Part shown: positions 24,743-33,639 of the stretch, in pieces
How positions within the stretch are numbered: the stretch's first letter is position 1
Layout: the number at the start of each line of letters is the position of its first letter
NCBI RefSeq assembly: GCF_020715565.1
Contig: NZ_CP085839.1
Span: 1,302,001 to 1,366,000, forward strand
Direction: 5' to 3'
Origin: Nocardioides sp. Kera G14
GTDB taxonomy: Bacteria > Actinomycetota > Actinomycetes > Propionibacteriales > Nocardioidaceae
Length of the DNA stretch: 64,000 nt
The notes under the pieces: generated by a model
The model's input: the letters and a program-made list of their open reading frames with translations, nothing else
The model's database searches: none
Told to the model about the DNA's origin: nothing
Position numbers and translations under genes: made by a program

Positions 24743-26127
24743 CGCTGGTCGCCGGGGTCGACTCCTCGACCCAGTCCTGCAAGGTCGTCATCCGCGACGC
24801 CGAGTCGGGCCGCCTCGTGCGGTCCGGCTCGGCGCCGCACCCTGACGGCACCGAGGTCCACCCCGACCACTGGTGGGAGGCCCTGCAGAACGCCATCGCC
24901 GCCGCCGGAGGCCTGGACGACGTCGAGGCCATCGCCGTCGGCGGCCAGCAGCACGGCATGGTCTGCCTCGACGCGGCCGGTGACGTCGTACGCCCGGCGC
25001 TGCTGTGGAACGACACCCGCTCGGCCGAGGCCGCCGCCGACCTCAACGCCGAGCTTGGGCCGGAGGTGTGGGCAGAGGCGGTCGGCTCCGTGCTGGTCGC
25101 CAGCTTCACGATCACCAAGCTCCGTTGGCTTCGTGACCACGAGCCCGAGGCTGCGGCGCGCGTCGCTGCGGTCTGCCTGCCCCACGACTGGCTGACGTGG
25201 AAGCTCTCCGGCTCCACCTCGCTCGAGGACCTGGTGACGGATCGCTCCGATGCCAGTGGCACCGGCTACTGGTCGGCCACGGACGGTTACCGGCGCGACC
25301 TCGTCGAGCGGGCCTTCGGCCGTGCCGGCGTGATCCTGCCGCGCGTTCTCGGCCCGGCCGAGTCGGCGCTCCGGACCCCGGGTGGGGCTCTGCTCGGTCC
25401 CGGTGCGGGCGACAACGCGGGTGCCGCCCTGGGCTTGAGCGCCGTCCCCGGTGACGTGATCGTCTCGATCGGCACCTCAGGCGTCGTCTCGGCAGTCTCC
25501 ACCACGCCTGCCCACGACCCCAGCGGCACCGTGGCCGGCTTCGCGGATGCGACCGGTCACCACCTGCCCCTCATCGCGACGCTCAACGCCGCGCGTGTCC
25601 TGGCCTCGACCGCGCAGCTGCTCGGCGTGGACCTCGAGTCGTTCTCCGAGCTCGCACTCAGCGCGCCGTCCGGCGCCGGCGGTCTCGTCATGGTGCCCTA
25701 CCTCGAGGGGGAGCGGACGCCGAACCTGCCGCACGCCAAGGGCGCGGTCCACGGCCTCACCCTCACGACCTCCTCACCGGCGCACCTCGCGCGCGCTGCG
25801 GTCGAGGGGCTCCTCTGCGGGCTCGCCGACGGCATCGAGGCGATGGTCGGCCAAGGCGTCGCGGTCGAGCGCGTGATCCTGATCGGGGGAGGCGCGAAGT
25901 CCGAGGCGGTGCGCCGGCTCGCGCCCGTCGTCCTCGGACACCCCGTCGTCGTGCCAGAACCGGGGGAGTACGTCGCCGACGGAGCCGCCCGCCAGGCGGC
26001 CTGGGTCCTCTCCGGAGCCGACGAGGCCCCAGTCTGGGAAGCATCCGGCACGGAGACCATCACCGCTCCTGCCGACCCGTCGGTCCGCGCGCAGTACGCC
26101 GCCGTGCGTGATATGACGATCCGATGA
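24739..26127 (+). CDS. xylB: Xylulokinase
   Basis: The 462-residue FGGY-family kinase phosphorylates D-xylulose to D-xylulose 5-phosphate. It shows [20 protein letters not shown] (phosphate loop), [15 protein letters not shown] (substrate loop), [33 protein letters not shown] and the C-terminal [20 protein letters not shown] with [11 protein letters not shown]. The start is GTG in a GTGA overlap with xylA. Its end overlaps the alditol oxidase gene by ATGA, making a xylA-xylB-oxidase operon. Confidence 0.96.
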   Translation: MTLVAGVDSSTQSCKVVIRDAESGRLVRSGSAPHPDGTEVHPDHWWEALQNAIAAAGGLDDVEAIAVGGQQHGMVCLDAAGDVVRPALLWNDTRSAEAAADLNAELGPEVWAEAVGSVLVASFTITKLRWLRDHEPEAAARVAAVCLPHDWLTWKLSGSTSLEDLVTDRSDASGTGYWSATDGYRRDLVERAFGRAGVILPRVLGPAESALRTPGGALLGPGAGDNAGAALGLSAVPGDVIVSIGTSGVVSAVSTTPAHDPSGTVAGFADATGHHLPLIATLNAARVLASTAQLLGVDLESFSELALSAPSGAGGLVMVPYLEGERTPNLPHAKGAVHGLTLTTSSPAHLARAAVEGLLCGLADGIEAMVGQGVAVERVILIGGGAKSEAVRRLAPVVLGHPVVVPEPGEYVADGAARQAAWVLSGADEAPVWEASGTETITAPADPSVRAQYAAVRDMTIR

Positions 26128-27374
26128 GTGCCGGATCGACCTGGGCGGGCAGCCACGACTACCTCGCGCGTGAAGTGCTGAGCCCCACGACCGTCGACGA
26201 GGTCGCCGAGATCGTCGCCCGCGAGCCGCAGGTGCGCGCGCTCGGATCGCGGCACTCGTTCACCGACGTGGCCGACTCGGCGGGGGTGCTGGTCTCCCTC
26301 GCCGCACTCGACACAGCGCCGGAGCTGGTCGGAGACACCGTCCGTGTCCCCGGCGGCATGCTCTACGGCGACCTCGCGCTCTGGCTGCACGAGCGCGGTC
26401 GTGCGCTCGCCTCGATGGCGTCCCTTCCGCACATCTCCGTGGCCGGCGCGGTCGCCACCGGCACCCACGGCTCCGGCGTCAGGAACGGCTCGCTGGCCGC
26501 TGCGGTCAGCGCGGTGGAGCTCGTCGACGGCCGGGGCCAGGTCGTCCGGATCGCCAGGGGAGATGCCGACTTCGACGGTGCCGTGGTCGCCGTCGGAGCG
26601 CTCGGGATCGTGACGGTCGTCGAGCTCGACACCGTCGAGGCATACGACGTCTCCCAGGCCGTCCACGAGGGGCTGACGTGGCAGCGGCTGCTCGAGGACC
26701 CGTGGCGCCTCCTCGCCTCGGCCTACTCGGTCTCCGTCTTCACGCGCTGGACGGGCGAGGAGGTCGGCCAGGTCTGGACGAAGGAGCGCGGCTCGGTGCC
26801 CGCGATCATCGACGGACTGACCCCGGCGGCCGAGCAGCGCCACATGATTCCCGGCATGGACGCCTCCCTGACCACGCCCCAGCTCGGCGAGCCCGGGCCG
26901 TGGCACGAGCGGATCCCGCACTTCCGCCATGGGTTCCTGCCGAGCAGCGGCGACGAGCTCCAGACCGAGTACCTCGTGCCCAGGGCCCAGGCCGCCCGGG
27001 CGCTGGCGGGCGTGCGCCAACTCGCCGACGAGATCGAGCCGCTTCTGCACGTGACGGAGCTCCGCACGATCGCAGCCGACCAGCTCTGGCTGAGTGGCGC
27101 CTACGACACCGACGCGCTGGCGATCCACTTCACGTGGCTCAAGCGTCCGGCCCAGGTGGCCGCGCTGTTGCCGCGCCTCGAGGTGCGGTTGCTCCCGCTC
27201 GGCGCACGCCCCCACTGGGGCAAGGTCTTCGACGCCACGGCACCACAGCTTGGGCCGCTCTACCCGCGCATGACCGACTTCCTCCAGCTGGCCGCGCGGT
27301 TCGACCCGTCCGGCCGCTTCGTCAACGCGTGGACCGCGCGCGTGTTCGGCGGTCAGTCAGACGGCGGCGCCTGA
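26124..27374 (+). CDS. FAD-dependent alditol (xylitol) oxidase, AldO-like
   Basis: The 416-residue protein closely resembles Streptomyces alditol oxidase AldO in length and motifs: [15 protein letters not shown] with the His that covalently carries [23 protein letters not shown] followed by SG in the FAD domain, AAYSVSVFT-type segment, [14 protein letters not shown] and the C-terminal HWGKVF with the catalytic Lys. AldO oxidises xylitol or sorbitol at C1 to the aldose with H2O2 release. In an operon with xylA and xylB it would let xylitol enter as xylose. A related sugar-lactone oxidase (VAO family) is the alternative. Confidence 0.88.
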   Translation: MSAGSTWAGSHDYLAREVLSPTTVDEVAEIVAREPQVRALGSRHSFTDVADSAGVLVSLAALDTAPELVGDTVRVPGGMLYGDLALWLHERGRALASMASLPHISVAGAVATGTHGSGVRNGSLAAAVSAVELVDGRGQVVRIARGDADFDGAVVAVGALGIVTVVELDTVEAYDVSQAVHEGLTWQRLLEDPWRLLASAYSVSVFTRWTGEEVGQVWTKERGSVPAIIDGLTPAAEQRHMIPGMDASLTTPQLGEPGPWHERIPHFRHGFLPSSGDELQTEYLVPRAQAARALAGVRQLADEIEPLLHVTELRTIAADQLWLSGAYDTDALAIHFTWLKRPAQVAALLPRLEVRLLPLGARPHWGKVFDATAPQLGPLYPRMTDFLQLAARFDPSGRFVNAWTARVFGGQSDGGA

Positions 27375-28045
27375 CGTTCATCGCGCCTGGGCCGGGCCAG
27401 CGCGACGAGCCGTGCGACGACGAGGGCCACGTAGAACACCCCGGCGGTCTGCTCGATCATCGTCACCGACCGGGCATGGGGAAGCACCGGCACGATGTCG
27501 GAGAGCCCCACCGAGGTCATCGTGGTGAAGGAGAGGAAGAGCAGGTTGAACCAACTCTGGTCGTCGCCGTACGACCCCGGCCAGACGACCTGGACCGCCG
27601 CGTAGAGGTACGCGAACGCCCATGCCACGACGGTGAACGCGGCCGCGGTGGCGAAGAGTTCGTCGCGCGTGACCTCGTCGTCGTGGAAGAGGTAGCGAAG
27701 CAGTGCGTAGGAGACGAAGAGGTAGAACGGCACGTGCAGCGTGGCCGAGACCAGCACCACCCAGTCGGCCCCCGGGGAGACGGCCTCCCAGACCGCGAAG
27801 ACCATCGCGGGCACACCGAAGAGGACTGCGATCCAGTTGAGCGCCGGCGTCCGGCGTACAGCGGCCACGGCCGTGAAGACGAGGAGCAACTGCAGCACGC
27901 CGAGCCCGACGCGCCCGGCCGTCGAGCCCTGGAGGAACGGCCACAGCAGGATCGCCGCGAGCTGGCCGATGAGAAGGACGGCCGAGGGGTGCTGGCGGAC
28001 GGCCTCGACAGGTCTCATGCCACGCATCATCCCAAACCCACCCAT
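27353..28045 (-). CDS. Ion channel protein with atypical filter (Ion_trans_2-like)
   Basis: The protein (230 residues from the ATG at 28045) has about five or six hydrophobic segments. The last pair encloses a pore-like loop, NLLFLSFTTMTSVGLSDIVP, followed by a helix (VTMIEQTAGVFYVALVVARL). This matches two-TM K+ channel domains, but the filter reads T-S-V-G-L-S-D (residues 177-183) rather than T-V-G-Y-G-D, so ion selectivity is uncertain. ATGs at 28030 and 28018 are alternative starts. Its end overlaps the convergent oxidase gene by 22 bases. A palindrome (28051-28068) lies just upstream, in the space shared with gap. Confidence 0.72.
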   Translation of the reverse strand: MGGFGMMRGMRPVEAVRQHPSAVLLIGQLAAILLWPFLQGSTAGRVGLGVLQLLLVFTAVAAVRRTPALNWIAVLFGVPAMVFAVWEAVSPGADWVVLVSATLHVPFYLFVSYALLRYLFHDDEVTRDELFATAAAFTVVAWAFAYLYAAVQVVWPGSYGDDQSWFNLLFLSFTTMTSVGLSDIVPVLPHARSVTMIEQTAGVFYVALVVARLVALARPRRDERQAPPSD

Positions 28046-28050
28046 CGGAA

Positions 28051-28068
28051 AATTGGACCGCGCCAATT
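28051..28068. promoter_or_regulatory. AATTGG-N6-CCAATT palindrome between the channel gene and gap
   Basis: The perfect arms AATTGG and CCAATT flank ACCGCG. The 14-bp core TTGGACCGCGCCAA is almost identical to 15718-15731 upstream of the LacI/ABC operon. It is a probable operator in the divergent promoter region of a central carbon gene; the regulator is unknown. Confidence 0.5.
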
Positions 28069-28103
28069 CGTGATCTCGGTGCCAAGCCCTACCGTTTGCG
28101 CAC

Positions 28104-29537
28104 GTGACTCAGGACCACTTCTCTGACTGGCAGCACGCGCAGGAGCTCGCTGAGGCGATGATCCCGATCGTGGGACGGCTCTACCGCGAGCGCGACGTGA
28201 CCATCCGCATCCACAGCCGCTCGCTGGTCAACAAGTCGGCCATCGACGTCCTGCGCACGCACCGCTTCGTCCGCCACATCGAGGGCTATGAGCTCTCGAT
28301 CGACGACACGTCTGCTATCCTGCAGGCGGTCGCCGCCCTCGACCTCGGCGCCGCGACGATCGACATCGGCCGTCTCGCCGTCGCCTACGCCGCAAGCGAC
28401 GAGGGCCTCTCCGTCGAGGAGTACGTCGCCCGCGAGCTCGCCGACGCCACCGGGGAGAACAAGCTCGCCGACGTCGGCGGCAAGGACGTCGTGCTCTACG
28501 GCTTCGGCCGCATCGGCCGCCTGGTCGCGCGGCTCCTCGTCGAGAAGGCCGGCTCCGGCAACGGCCTGCGCCTGCGCGCCGTCGTGGTGCGCAAGGGCGG
28601 CGAGAACGACCTCGTGAAGCGCGCCTCGCTCTTCCGCCGCGACTCGATCCACGGCCACTTCAACGGCTCGATCACGATCGACGAGGAGAACTCGACGATC
28701 ATCGCCAACGGCAACGCGATCCGGTTCATCTACGCCTCCGACCCGTCCGACGTCGACTACACGGCGTACGGCATCAACGACGCGATCCTGATCGACAACA
28801 CCGGCCGCTGGCGTGACCGTGAAGGGCTCAGCCAGCACCTCCGCCCCGGGGTCGACAAGGTCGTCCTGACCGCGCCGGGCAAGGGCGACATCCCCAACAT
28901 CGTCCACGGCGTCAACCACGAGGGCATCGACCCCGCCGAGCGGATCCTCTCCTGCGCCTCATGCACGACGAACGCCGTCGTGCCGGCGATCAAGGCGATG
29001 GAGGACGCGTTCGGCATCCGGTCCGGTCACGTCGAGACTGTGCACTCCTTCACCAACGACCAGAACCTGCTGGACAACTACCACAAGGCCGACCGTCGCG
29101 GCCGGTCCGCGCCGCTCAACCTCGTCATCGTCGAGACCGGTGCCGCCTCCGCGATCAAGAAGGCGCTGCCCAACCTCGAGGCCACCATCTCCGGCAACGC
29201 GATCCGCGTGCCCACGCCGGACGTGTCGATGGCGGTGCTCAACCTCAACCTGAAGCAGGCGACGACCCGCGACGAGGTCTTCGCGACCCTGCGCCAGGCC
29301 TCGCTCGAGGGGCCGCTCAAGCGCGCGATCGACTTCACCTCGGCCGCCGACGCCGTGTCGACGGACTTCATCGGCTCCCGGGCGGCGACGGTCGTGGACG
29401 GCAACGCGCTGATCGTCAACGACGACAACGCGATCCTCTACCTCTGGTACGACAACGAGTTCGGCTACTCGACCCAGGTGCTGCGGGTCATCCAGCAGAT
29501 CTCGGGTGTTGAGTACCCGGAGCTGCCGAAGTCCTGA
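28104..29537 (+). CDS. gap: Glyceraldehyde-3-phosphate dehydrogenase, long actinobacterial form
   Basis: The 477-residue enzyme has an N-terminal helical extension of about 125 residues (WQHAQELAEAMIPIVGRLYR onward) typical of long-form actinobacterial GAPDHs such as corynebacterial GapB, then the NAD-binding Rossmann start VVLYGFGRIGRLVARLL. The catalytic Cys287 lies in LSCASCTTNAVVP, with HSFTNDQN, the substrate loop RRGRSAPLN and C-terminal WYDNEFGYSTQVLR. Long forms can favour gluconeogenic flux or NADP; the cofactor cannot be settled by eye. The start is GTG without a Shine-Dalgarno, and TACCGT ends nine bases upstream, so the mRNA may be nearly leaderless. Confidence 0.93.
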   Translation: MTQDHFSDWQHAQELAEAMIPIVGRLYRERDVTIRIHSRSLVNKSAIDVLRTHRFVRHIEGYELSIDDTSAILQAVAALDLGAATIDIGRLAVAYAASDEGLSVEEYVARELADATGENKLADVGGKDVVLYGFGRIGRLVARLLVEKAGSGNGLRLRAVVVRKGGENDLVKRASLFRRDSIHGHFNGSITIDEENSTIIANGNAIRFIYASDPSDVDYTAYGINDAILIDNTGRWRDREGLSQHLRPGVDKVVLTAPGKGDIPNIVHGVNHEGIDPAERILSCASCTTNAVVPAIKAMEDAFGIRSGHVETVHSFTNDQNLLDNYHKADRRGRSAPLNLVIVETGAASAIKKALPNLEATISGNAIRVPTPDVSMAVLNLNLKQATTRDEVFATLRQASLEGPLKRAIDFTSAADAVSTDFIGSRAATVVDGNALIVNDDNAILYLWYDNEFGYSTQVLRVIQQISGVEYPELPKS

Positions 29538-29559
29538 GGCCGGGCGGCCGGCGCCGGGG

Positions 29560-30789
29560 TCAGTGCTTCTTGTGACCCTTCCCCTTGCCCTTGGCCTTGC
29601 CGTGCTTGGCCTCCACCACCTTGGTCTTCGCCTTCGCGTGGCCGTGGCCCTTGGCCTTGGCCTTCGCCTTGGCCTGCGGCGCCGGGCGCGACGCGCGGTG
29701 GGACTGCGTGGAGGTGGTGGCGGGGACGACCTCGGCTGCCGGGCTGACCGCGGGTGCGGTCGGCGCCGGCGCGATCACCTGGTCCGGGGTCGTCGGGCTG
29801 ACGTCGTCGGCATCGCCTGAGGGCTGGACCGCGCCGAAGGCGACCGCCGCTGCGGCGGCCAGCCCGGCGATCGCGGTCCCGGTCACGAAGAACGAACGCA
29901 GCCGCCGCCGACCTCGGACAGGCTCGAGCTGGGGCGGTGGGGCCGCGGGGGCGGCCGGCACGACGGCGTACCGACCGGTCTGGCCGGGAGCGCCGCGCAG
30001 GCGCGCCGCCACCTCCTCGGCCGAGGGCCGCTCGACGGGTCGGTACGCCGTCATGTAGGTCAACAGCGTGCGCCACTCCACCGGCAGCTCGGACGGGATA
30101 TGCGGGTGCCGGGTAAGGCGGGCGATCGCGGCCTCGGCCGCGGGACCGGGGAAGGCCCGGACACCGGTGAGCGCCTCGAGCAGCACCAGGCCGAGGGAGT
30201 AGATGTCGGTGGCCTCGGTGATCGCCTGGGCGCGGACCTGCTCGGGTGAGACGTAGGCCGCGGTGCCGATCGCGATGCCGGTCTGGGTGTGGCGGGCGGT
30301 GTCGCCCATGAGCCTCGCGATGCCGAAGTCGACGAGCTTGGACTGGTCGTCGCGGCCGATGAGCACGTTGCCGGGCTTCACGTCGCGGTGCACGATGCCG
30401 CGCGCGTGGGCGTAGGCCAGGGCGTCGGCGACCTGACTGCCGATCAGACGCACGCGGTCAGGCGCCATCGGACCACGCTGGATGAGCTCGCGCAGCGTCG
30501 GTCCCTCGACCAGCTCCATCACGAGGTACGGGCGCTCGTCCGCCCCGAGGTTGACCATGCCGGCGTCGAGGACGGGGACGAGGTGTGGGTGCGAGAGCCC
30601 GGCCAGCGTGCGGGCCTCGAGCTCGAAGCGGGCGCGGTCGCGGCGGTCGTCGGGGCTCTCGCGGAGCACCTTGACGGCCACCGGGCGCTCCAGCAACCGG
30701 TCCGTGGCGCGGTAGACATCTGCCGTCCCGCCACGACCGAGGGCCTCACCGAGCAGGTAGCGCCGCCCGACCACGCGTCCGTCGTCCAT
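29560..30789 (-). CDS. Membrane Ser/Thr protein kinase with Lys/His/Ala-rich extracytoplasmic tail
   Basis: The 409-residue PknB-type kinase has the glycine loop LGRGGTADVY, Lys40 (VAVKVL), catalytic HRDVKPGNV, DFGIARL and activation-segment GTAAYVSPEQ. A basic stretch and one membrane segment (about residues 285-312, SFFVTGTAIAGLAAAAAVAF) follow. The outer part is a Pro/Ala/Thr linker ending in about 40 residues of Lys, Ala, Gly and His repeats (for example KAKAKAKGHGHAKAK). No PASTA repeats are present, so it does not look like a peptidoglycan sensor of the PknB type. The ATG at 30789 gives the normal N-terminus; upstream in-frame codons are less likely. It is divergent from the ACAD operon. 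Confidence 0.92.
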   Translation of the reverse strand: MDDGRVVGRRYLLGEALGRGGTADVYRATDRLLERPVAVKVLRESPDDRRDRARFELEARTLAGLSHPHLVPVLDAGMVNLGADERPYLVMELVEGPTLRELIQRGPMAPDRVRLIGSQVADALAYAHARGIVHRDVKPGNVLIGRDDQSKLVDFGIARLMGDTARHTQTGIAIGTAAYVSPEQVRAQAITEATDIYSLGLVLLEALTGVRAFPGPAAEAAIARLTRHPHIPSELPVEWRTLLTYMTAYRPVERPSAEEVAARLRGAPGQTGRYAVVPAAPAAPPPQLEPVRGRRRLRSFFVTGTAIAGLAAAAAVAFGAVQPSGDADDVSPTTPDQVIAPAPTAPAVSPAAEVVPATTSTQSHRASRPAPQAKAKAKAKGHGHAKAKTKVVEAKHGKAKGKGKGHKKH

Positions 30790-30818
30790 ATCGCAACGGG
30801 AGATACCCCGCCGACCCA

Positions 30819-30853
30819 TGACGATCCCCACCGAATCAGTTGTGGGATCGTCA
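30819..30853. promoter_or_regulatory. Inverted repeat between the kinase gene and the ACAD operon
   Basis: TGACGATCCC (30819-30828) and GGGATCGTCA (30844-30853) are exact reverse complements with 15 bases between them. The right arm ends four bases before the ATG of the acyl-CoA dehydrogenase gene. It may be an operator for the divergent promoters or an RNA hairpin at the start site; the function is inferred. Confidence 0.5.
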
Positions 30854-30857
30854 GGGC

Positions 30858-32081
30858 ATGGACGTCACCCTCTCCGCCCGCGCCCAAGAGCTGCTCGGCC
30901 AGGTCACGGAGTTCATCGCCACCGAGATCGAGCCGGTCGAGGCCGACTATCACCGGGAGATCGCGCAGCGCCGGGCGGCGGGGCAGGGCGAGAACTGGCT
31001 GGAGCTCCCCGTGATGCGCGAGCTCCAGGCCAAGGCACGGGCCCAGGGCCTGTGGAACCTCTTCCTCCCTGAGGACCATGGCGGGCTCTCGAACGTGGAC
31101 TATACGCCCATCGCCGAGCAGACCGGACGTTCGTTCATCGCGCCGTACGTCTTCAACTGCAACGCGCCCGACACCGGCAACATGGAGGTGCTGCTGCGCT
31201 ACGGATCGGACTTGCAGAAGGAGGAGTGGCTCGAGCCGCTGCTCGACGGCCGGATCCGCAGCGCCTTCCTCATGACCGAGCCTGCGGTCGCCTCCTCCGA
31301 CGCGACCAACATGGAGCTCACCGCGGTCCTGGACGGTGACGAGGTCGTGCTCAACGGCACCAAGTGGTTCTCCACCGGCGTCGGCCATCCCGACTGCGAG
31401 ATCCTCATCGTGATGGCGCTCTCGGCCCCCGAGGCCGATCGCCACCACCGGCACTCGATGATCCTCGTGCCCCGCTCAACCCCCGGCGTGACGGTCGAGC
31501 GGATGCTCACGACGATGGGGTACTTCGACGAGCCGCACGGGCACGGAGAGGTCTCGCTCACCGACGTGCGCGTGCCGCAGGGCAACGTGATCTCGGGGCT
31601 CGGCGAGGCCTTCGCGATCGCGCAGGGACGGCTCGGCCCCGGCCGCGTCCACCACTGCATGCGCCTGATCGGGCTGGCCGAGAAGGCGCTCGAGCTTGCG
31701 GTCGTGCGCGGCACGTCGCGGCAGGCCTTCGGCAAGCCGTTGATGAACCTCGGCGGCAACCGCGAGCGCCTCGCCGAGGCGCGGATCGCGATCGAGTCGA
31801 CCCGACTCCTGGTGCTCAACGCCGCCTGGAAGCTCGACGTCGGTGGTCCGATGAACGCGATCAGCGAGGTCTCGCAGATCAAGGTCGCCGCGCCTCGGAT
31901 GGCACTCGACGTGATCGACTTCGCGATGCAGATCCACGGCGGCGCCGGGCTCACCGACGACTTCCCGCTCGCCGCCGCATGGACGGGTGCGCGGTCGCTG
32001 CGTTTCGCGGACGGCCCCGATGAGGTGCATCTCGGCATGGTCGCGAGGCTCGAGCTGATGAAGCACGGGGCCTCGCGATGA
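30858..32081 (+). CDS. Acyl-CoA dehydrogenase family protein (ACAD10/11- or LvaC-like context)
   Basis: The 407-residue flavoprotein has an N-terminal helical domain (LLGQVTEFIATEIEPVEADY), the FAD/substrate motifs AFLMTEPAVASSDATNMEL and WFSTGVGHPDCEILIVM, and the C-terminal domain (GRVHHCMRLIGLAEKALELA, RQAFGKPL, QIHGGAGLTDDFPLA). Length and motifs fit the ACAD group that is fused or linked to an APH-type kinase. Here the kinase gene is three genes downstream in the same operon. In mammalian ACAD10/11 and bacterial LvaC, phosphorylated 4-hydroxyacyl-CoA is the substrate; whether that holds here is inference. The stop overlaps the first SDR gene (ATGA). Confidence 0.88.
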   Translation: MDVTLSARAQELLGQVTEFIATEIEPVEADYHREIAQRRAAGQGENWLELPVMRELQAKARAQGLWNLFLPEDHGGLSNVDYTPIAEQTGRSFIAPYVFNCNAPDTGNMEVLLRYGSDLQKEEWLEPLLDGRIRSAFLMTEPAVASSDATNMELTAVLDGDEVVLNGTKWFSTGVGHPDCEILIVMALSAPEADRHHRHSMILVPRSTPGVTVERMLTTMGYFDEPHGHGEVSLTDVRVPQGNVISGLGEAFAIAQGRLGPGRVHHCMRLIGLAEKALELAVVRGTSRQAFGKPLMNLGGNRERLAEARIAIESTRLLVLNAAWKLDVGGPMNAISEVSQIKVAAPRMALDVIDFAMQIHGGAGLTDDFPLAAAWTGARSLRFADGPDEVHLGMVARLELMKHGASR

Positions 32082-32887
32082 GCGCCCGCGCAGGCCGGAC
32101 GGTCCTGATCACCGGCGGCGCCTCCGGGCTCGGCGCAGCCCTCGCCGCCGAGTTCCTCGCCCGGGGTGACCGAGTCCTCGTGACCGACCGGGTGTCGACG
32201 TACGACGGCACCGGTGCTTCCTACCTCAAGCTCGACGTGACGTCGGACGAGGACTGGGAGTCTGCGCGCGCCTGGGTCGAGCAGCAGTGGGGCGGGCTCG
32301 ACGTCCTGGTGAACAACGCGGGCATCGCGACCGGCGGCAGGATCGACGTCGTGACGCTCGAGGAGTGGCAGGGCGTCATCGACATCAATCTGCTGGGCGT
32401 GGTGCGTGGATGTCGCACCTTCACGCCGATGATGAAGGCCGCGGGGAGTGGCCAGATCGTCAACACCGCAAGCCTCGCCGGGCTCGTCCACCCGCCGGCG
32501 ATGGCCTCCTACACGGCGGTCAAGGCCGGTGTCGTGGCGCTGAGCGAGTCGCTCTCGTACGAGCTGGCGCCGTTCGGCATTGCGGTCTCGGCGGTGTGCC
32601 CCGGTTTCTTCCGCACCAACCTCGCCTCCTCGCTGCACGGCTCGGACACGGCCCTCGACAAGGTGGCCGCCCGCCTGATCGAGCGGGCGCCGCTCGACGC
32701 GACGCAGGTCGCCGCCGAGGTGATGAAGGGGATCGATGCGAAGCGGATGGTCATCCTTCCCGACAAGGCGGCGCGCAGGGCCGTGATGACCAAGCGCTTC
32801 GCGCGCCCCCTCTACGACCGGGCGCAGCGGAAGTTCGGCGCACGCCTGCAGGCCATCACGACGCGCAACCAGAAGGAGACGTCATGA
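32078..32887 (+). CDS. Short-chain dehydrogenase/reductase
   Basis: The 269-residue classical SDR has TGGASGLG for NAD(P) binding (residues 9-16), NNAG, catalytic Ser in NTASLAGL and YTAVK (Tyr-x-x-x-Lys). LVTDRV at the end of beta-2 with Asp suggests NAD(H) preference. It overlaps the ACAD gene and the next SDR gene by ATGA junctions. In this operon it may oxidise or reduce a hydroxyacyl/ketoacyl intermediate; no substrate can be read from the sequence. Confidence 0.87.
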   Translation: MSARAGRTVLITGGASGLGAALAAEFLARGDRVLVTDRVSTYDGTGASYLKLDVTSDEDWESARAWVEQQWGGLDVLVNNAGIATGGRIDVVTLEEWQGVIDINLLGVVRGCRTFTPMMKAAGSGQIVNTASLAGLVHPPAMASYTAVKAGVVALSESLSYELAPFGIAVSAVCPGFFRTNLASSLHGSDTALDKVAARLIERAPLDATQVAAEVMKGIDAKRMVILPDKAARRAVMTKRFARPLYDRAQRKFGARLQAITTRNQKETS

Positions 32888-33639
32888 GCAAGGGAACGAT
32901 CCTCATCACCGGCGCGAGCTCGGGGCTGGGTGAGGAGATGGCGCGCCAGTTCGCCGACCTCGGCTACGACCTCGGCCTGTGCGCGCGGCGCACCGAGCGG
33001 CTCGAGGCGCTCGCCGCGGAGCTCACCGGTGCTCACCCGGGCCTGCGCGTCGAGGTGAAGGCGCTCGACGTCAACGACGACGAGGCCGTCTTCCGCGTCT
33101 TCCGCGAGTTCGCGGCCGACTTCGGGACCCTCGACCGCGTCGTGATCAATGCCGGGCTGGGCAAGGGTGCGCCGCTCGGCACCGGGCGGTACGACGCCAA
33201 CAAGCAGACCGCGATGACGAACTTCGTCGCTGCGCTGGCCCAGACCGAGGCCGCGATGGAGATCTTCCGCGCCCAGGGCGCCGGTCACCTGGTGATGATC
33301 AGCTCGATCTCGGCCCTGCGTGGCATGCGCAAGACGATCACGACGTACGCCGCCACCAAGGCCGGTGTCGCCGCACTCGCCGAGGGCCTGATCAACGAGA
33401 ACGTGAAGGCCAAGGGCATCGACGTCTCGATCATCTACCCGGGCTACATCCGCTCGGAGATGAACGAGAAGGTCGCGCAGCAGACCAAGTTCATGGTCGA
33501 CACCAAGACGGGAGTCGCGGCCATGGTGGAGGCGATCGAGAAGCGCAAGCAGAAGGCCTACGTGCCGTCGTGGCCGTGGGTGCCGATCGGCTTCGCGTTG
33601 AAGAACGCGCCCATGTCCGTCGTCCGCAAGCTCTTCTGA
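32884..33639 (+). CDS. Short-chain dehydrogenase/reductase
   Basis: The 251-residue SDR has TGASSGLG, Arg residues after beta-2 (LCARRTERL), which favour NADP(H), NAG, catalytic Ser in MISSISAL and YAATK. The C-terminus has a hydrophobic/basic segment (PSWPWVPIGFALKNAPMSVV). It begins in an ATGA overlap, and its stop overlaps the next ATG (TGATG). It differs from the preceding SDR in predicted cofactor. A pair of SDRs with different cofactors could catalyse opposite steps. Confidence 0.87.
   Translation: MSKGTILITGASSGLGEEMARQFADLGYDLGLCARRTERLEALAAELTGAHPGLRVEVKALDVNDDEAVFRVFREFAADFGTLDRVVINAGLGKGAPLGTGRYDANKQTAMTNFVAALAQTEAAMEIFRAQGAGHLVMISSISALRGMRKTITTYAATKAGVAALAEGLINENVKAKGIDVSIIYPGYIRSEMNEKVAQQTKFMVDTKTGVAAMVEAIEKRKQKAYVPSWPWVPIGFALKNAPMSVVRKLF

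Noticed and set aside
29560-30831. Kinase start at 30831 and other upstream in-frame codons
   Set aside because: The kinase glycine loop begins about 18 residues after the ATG at 30789, the normal spacing; the extension has no support.
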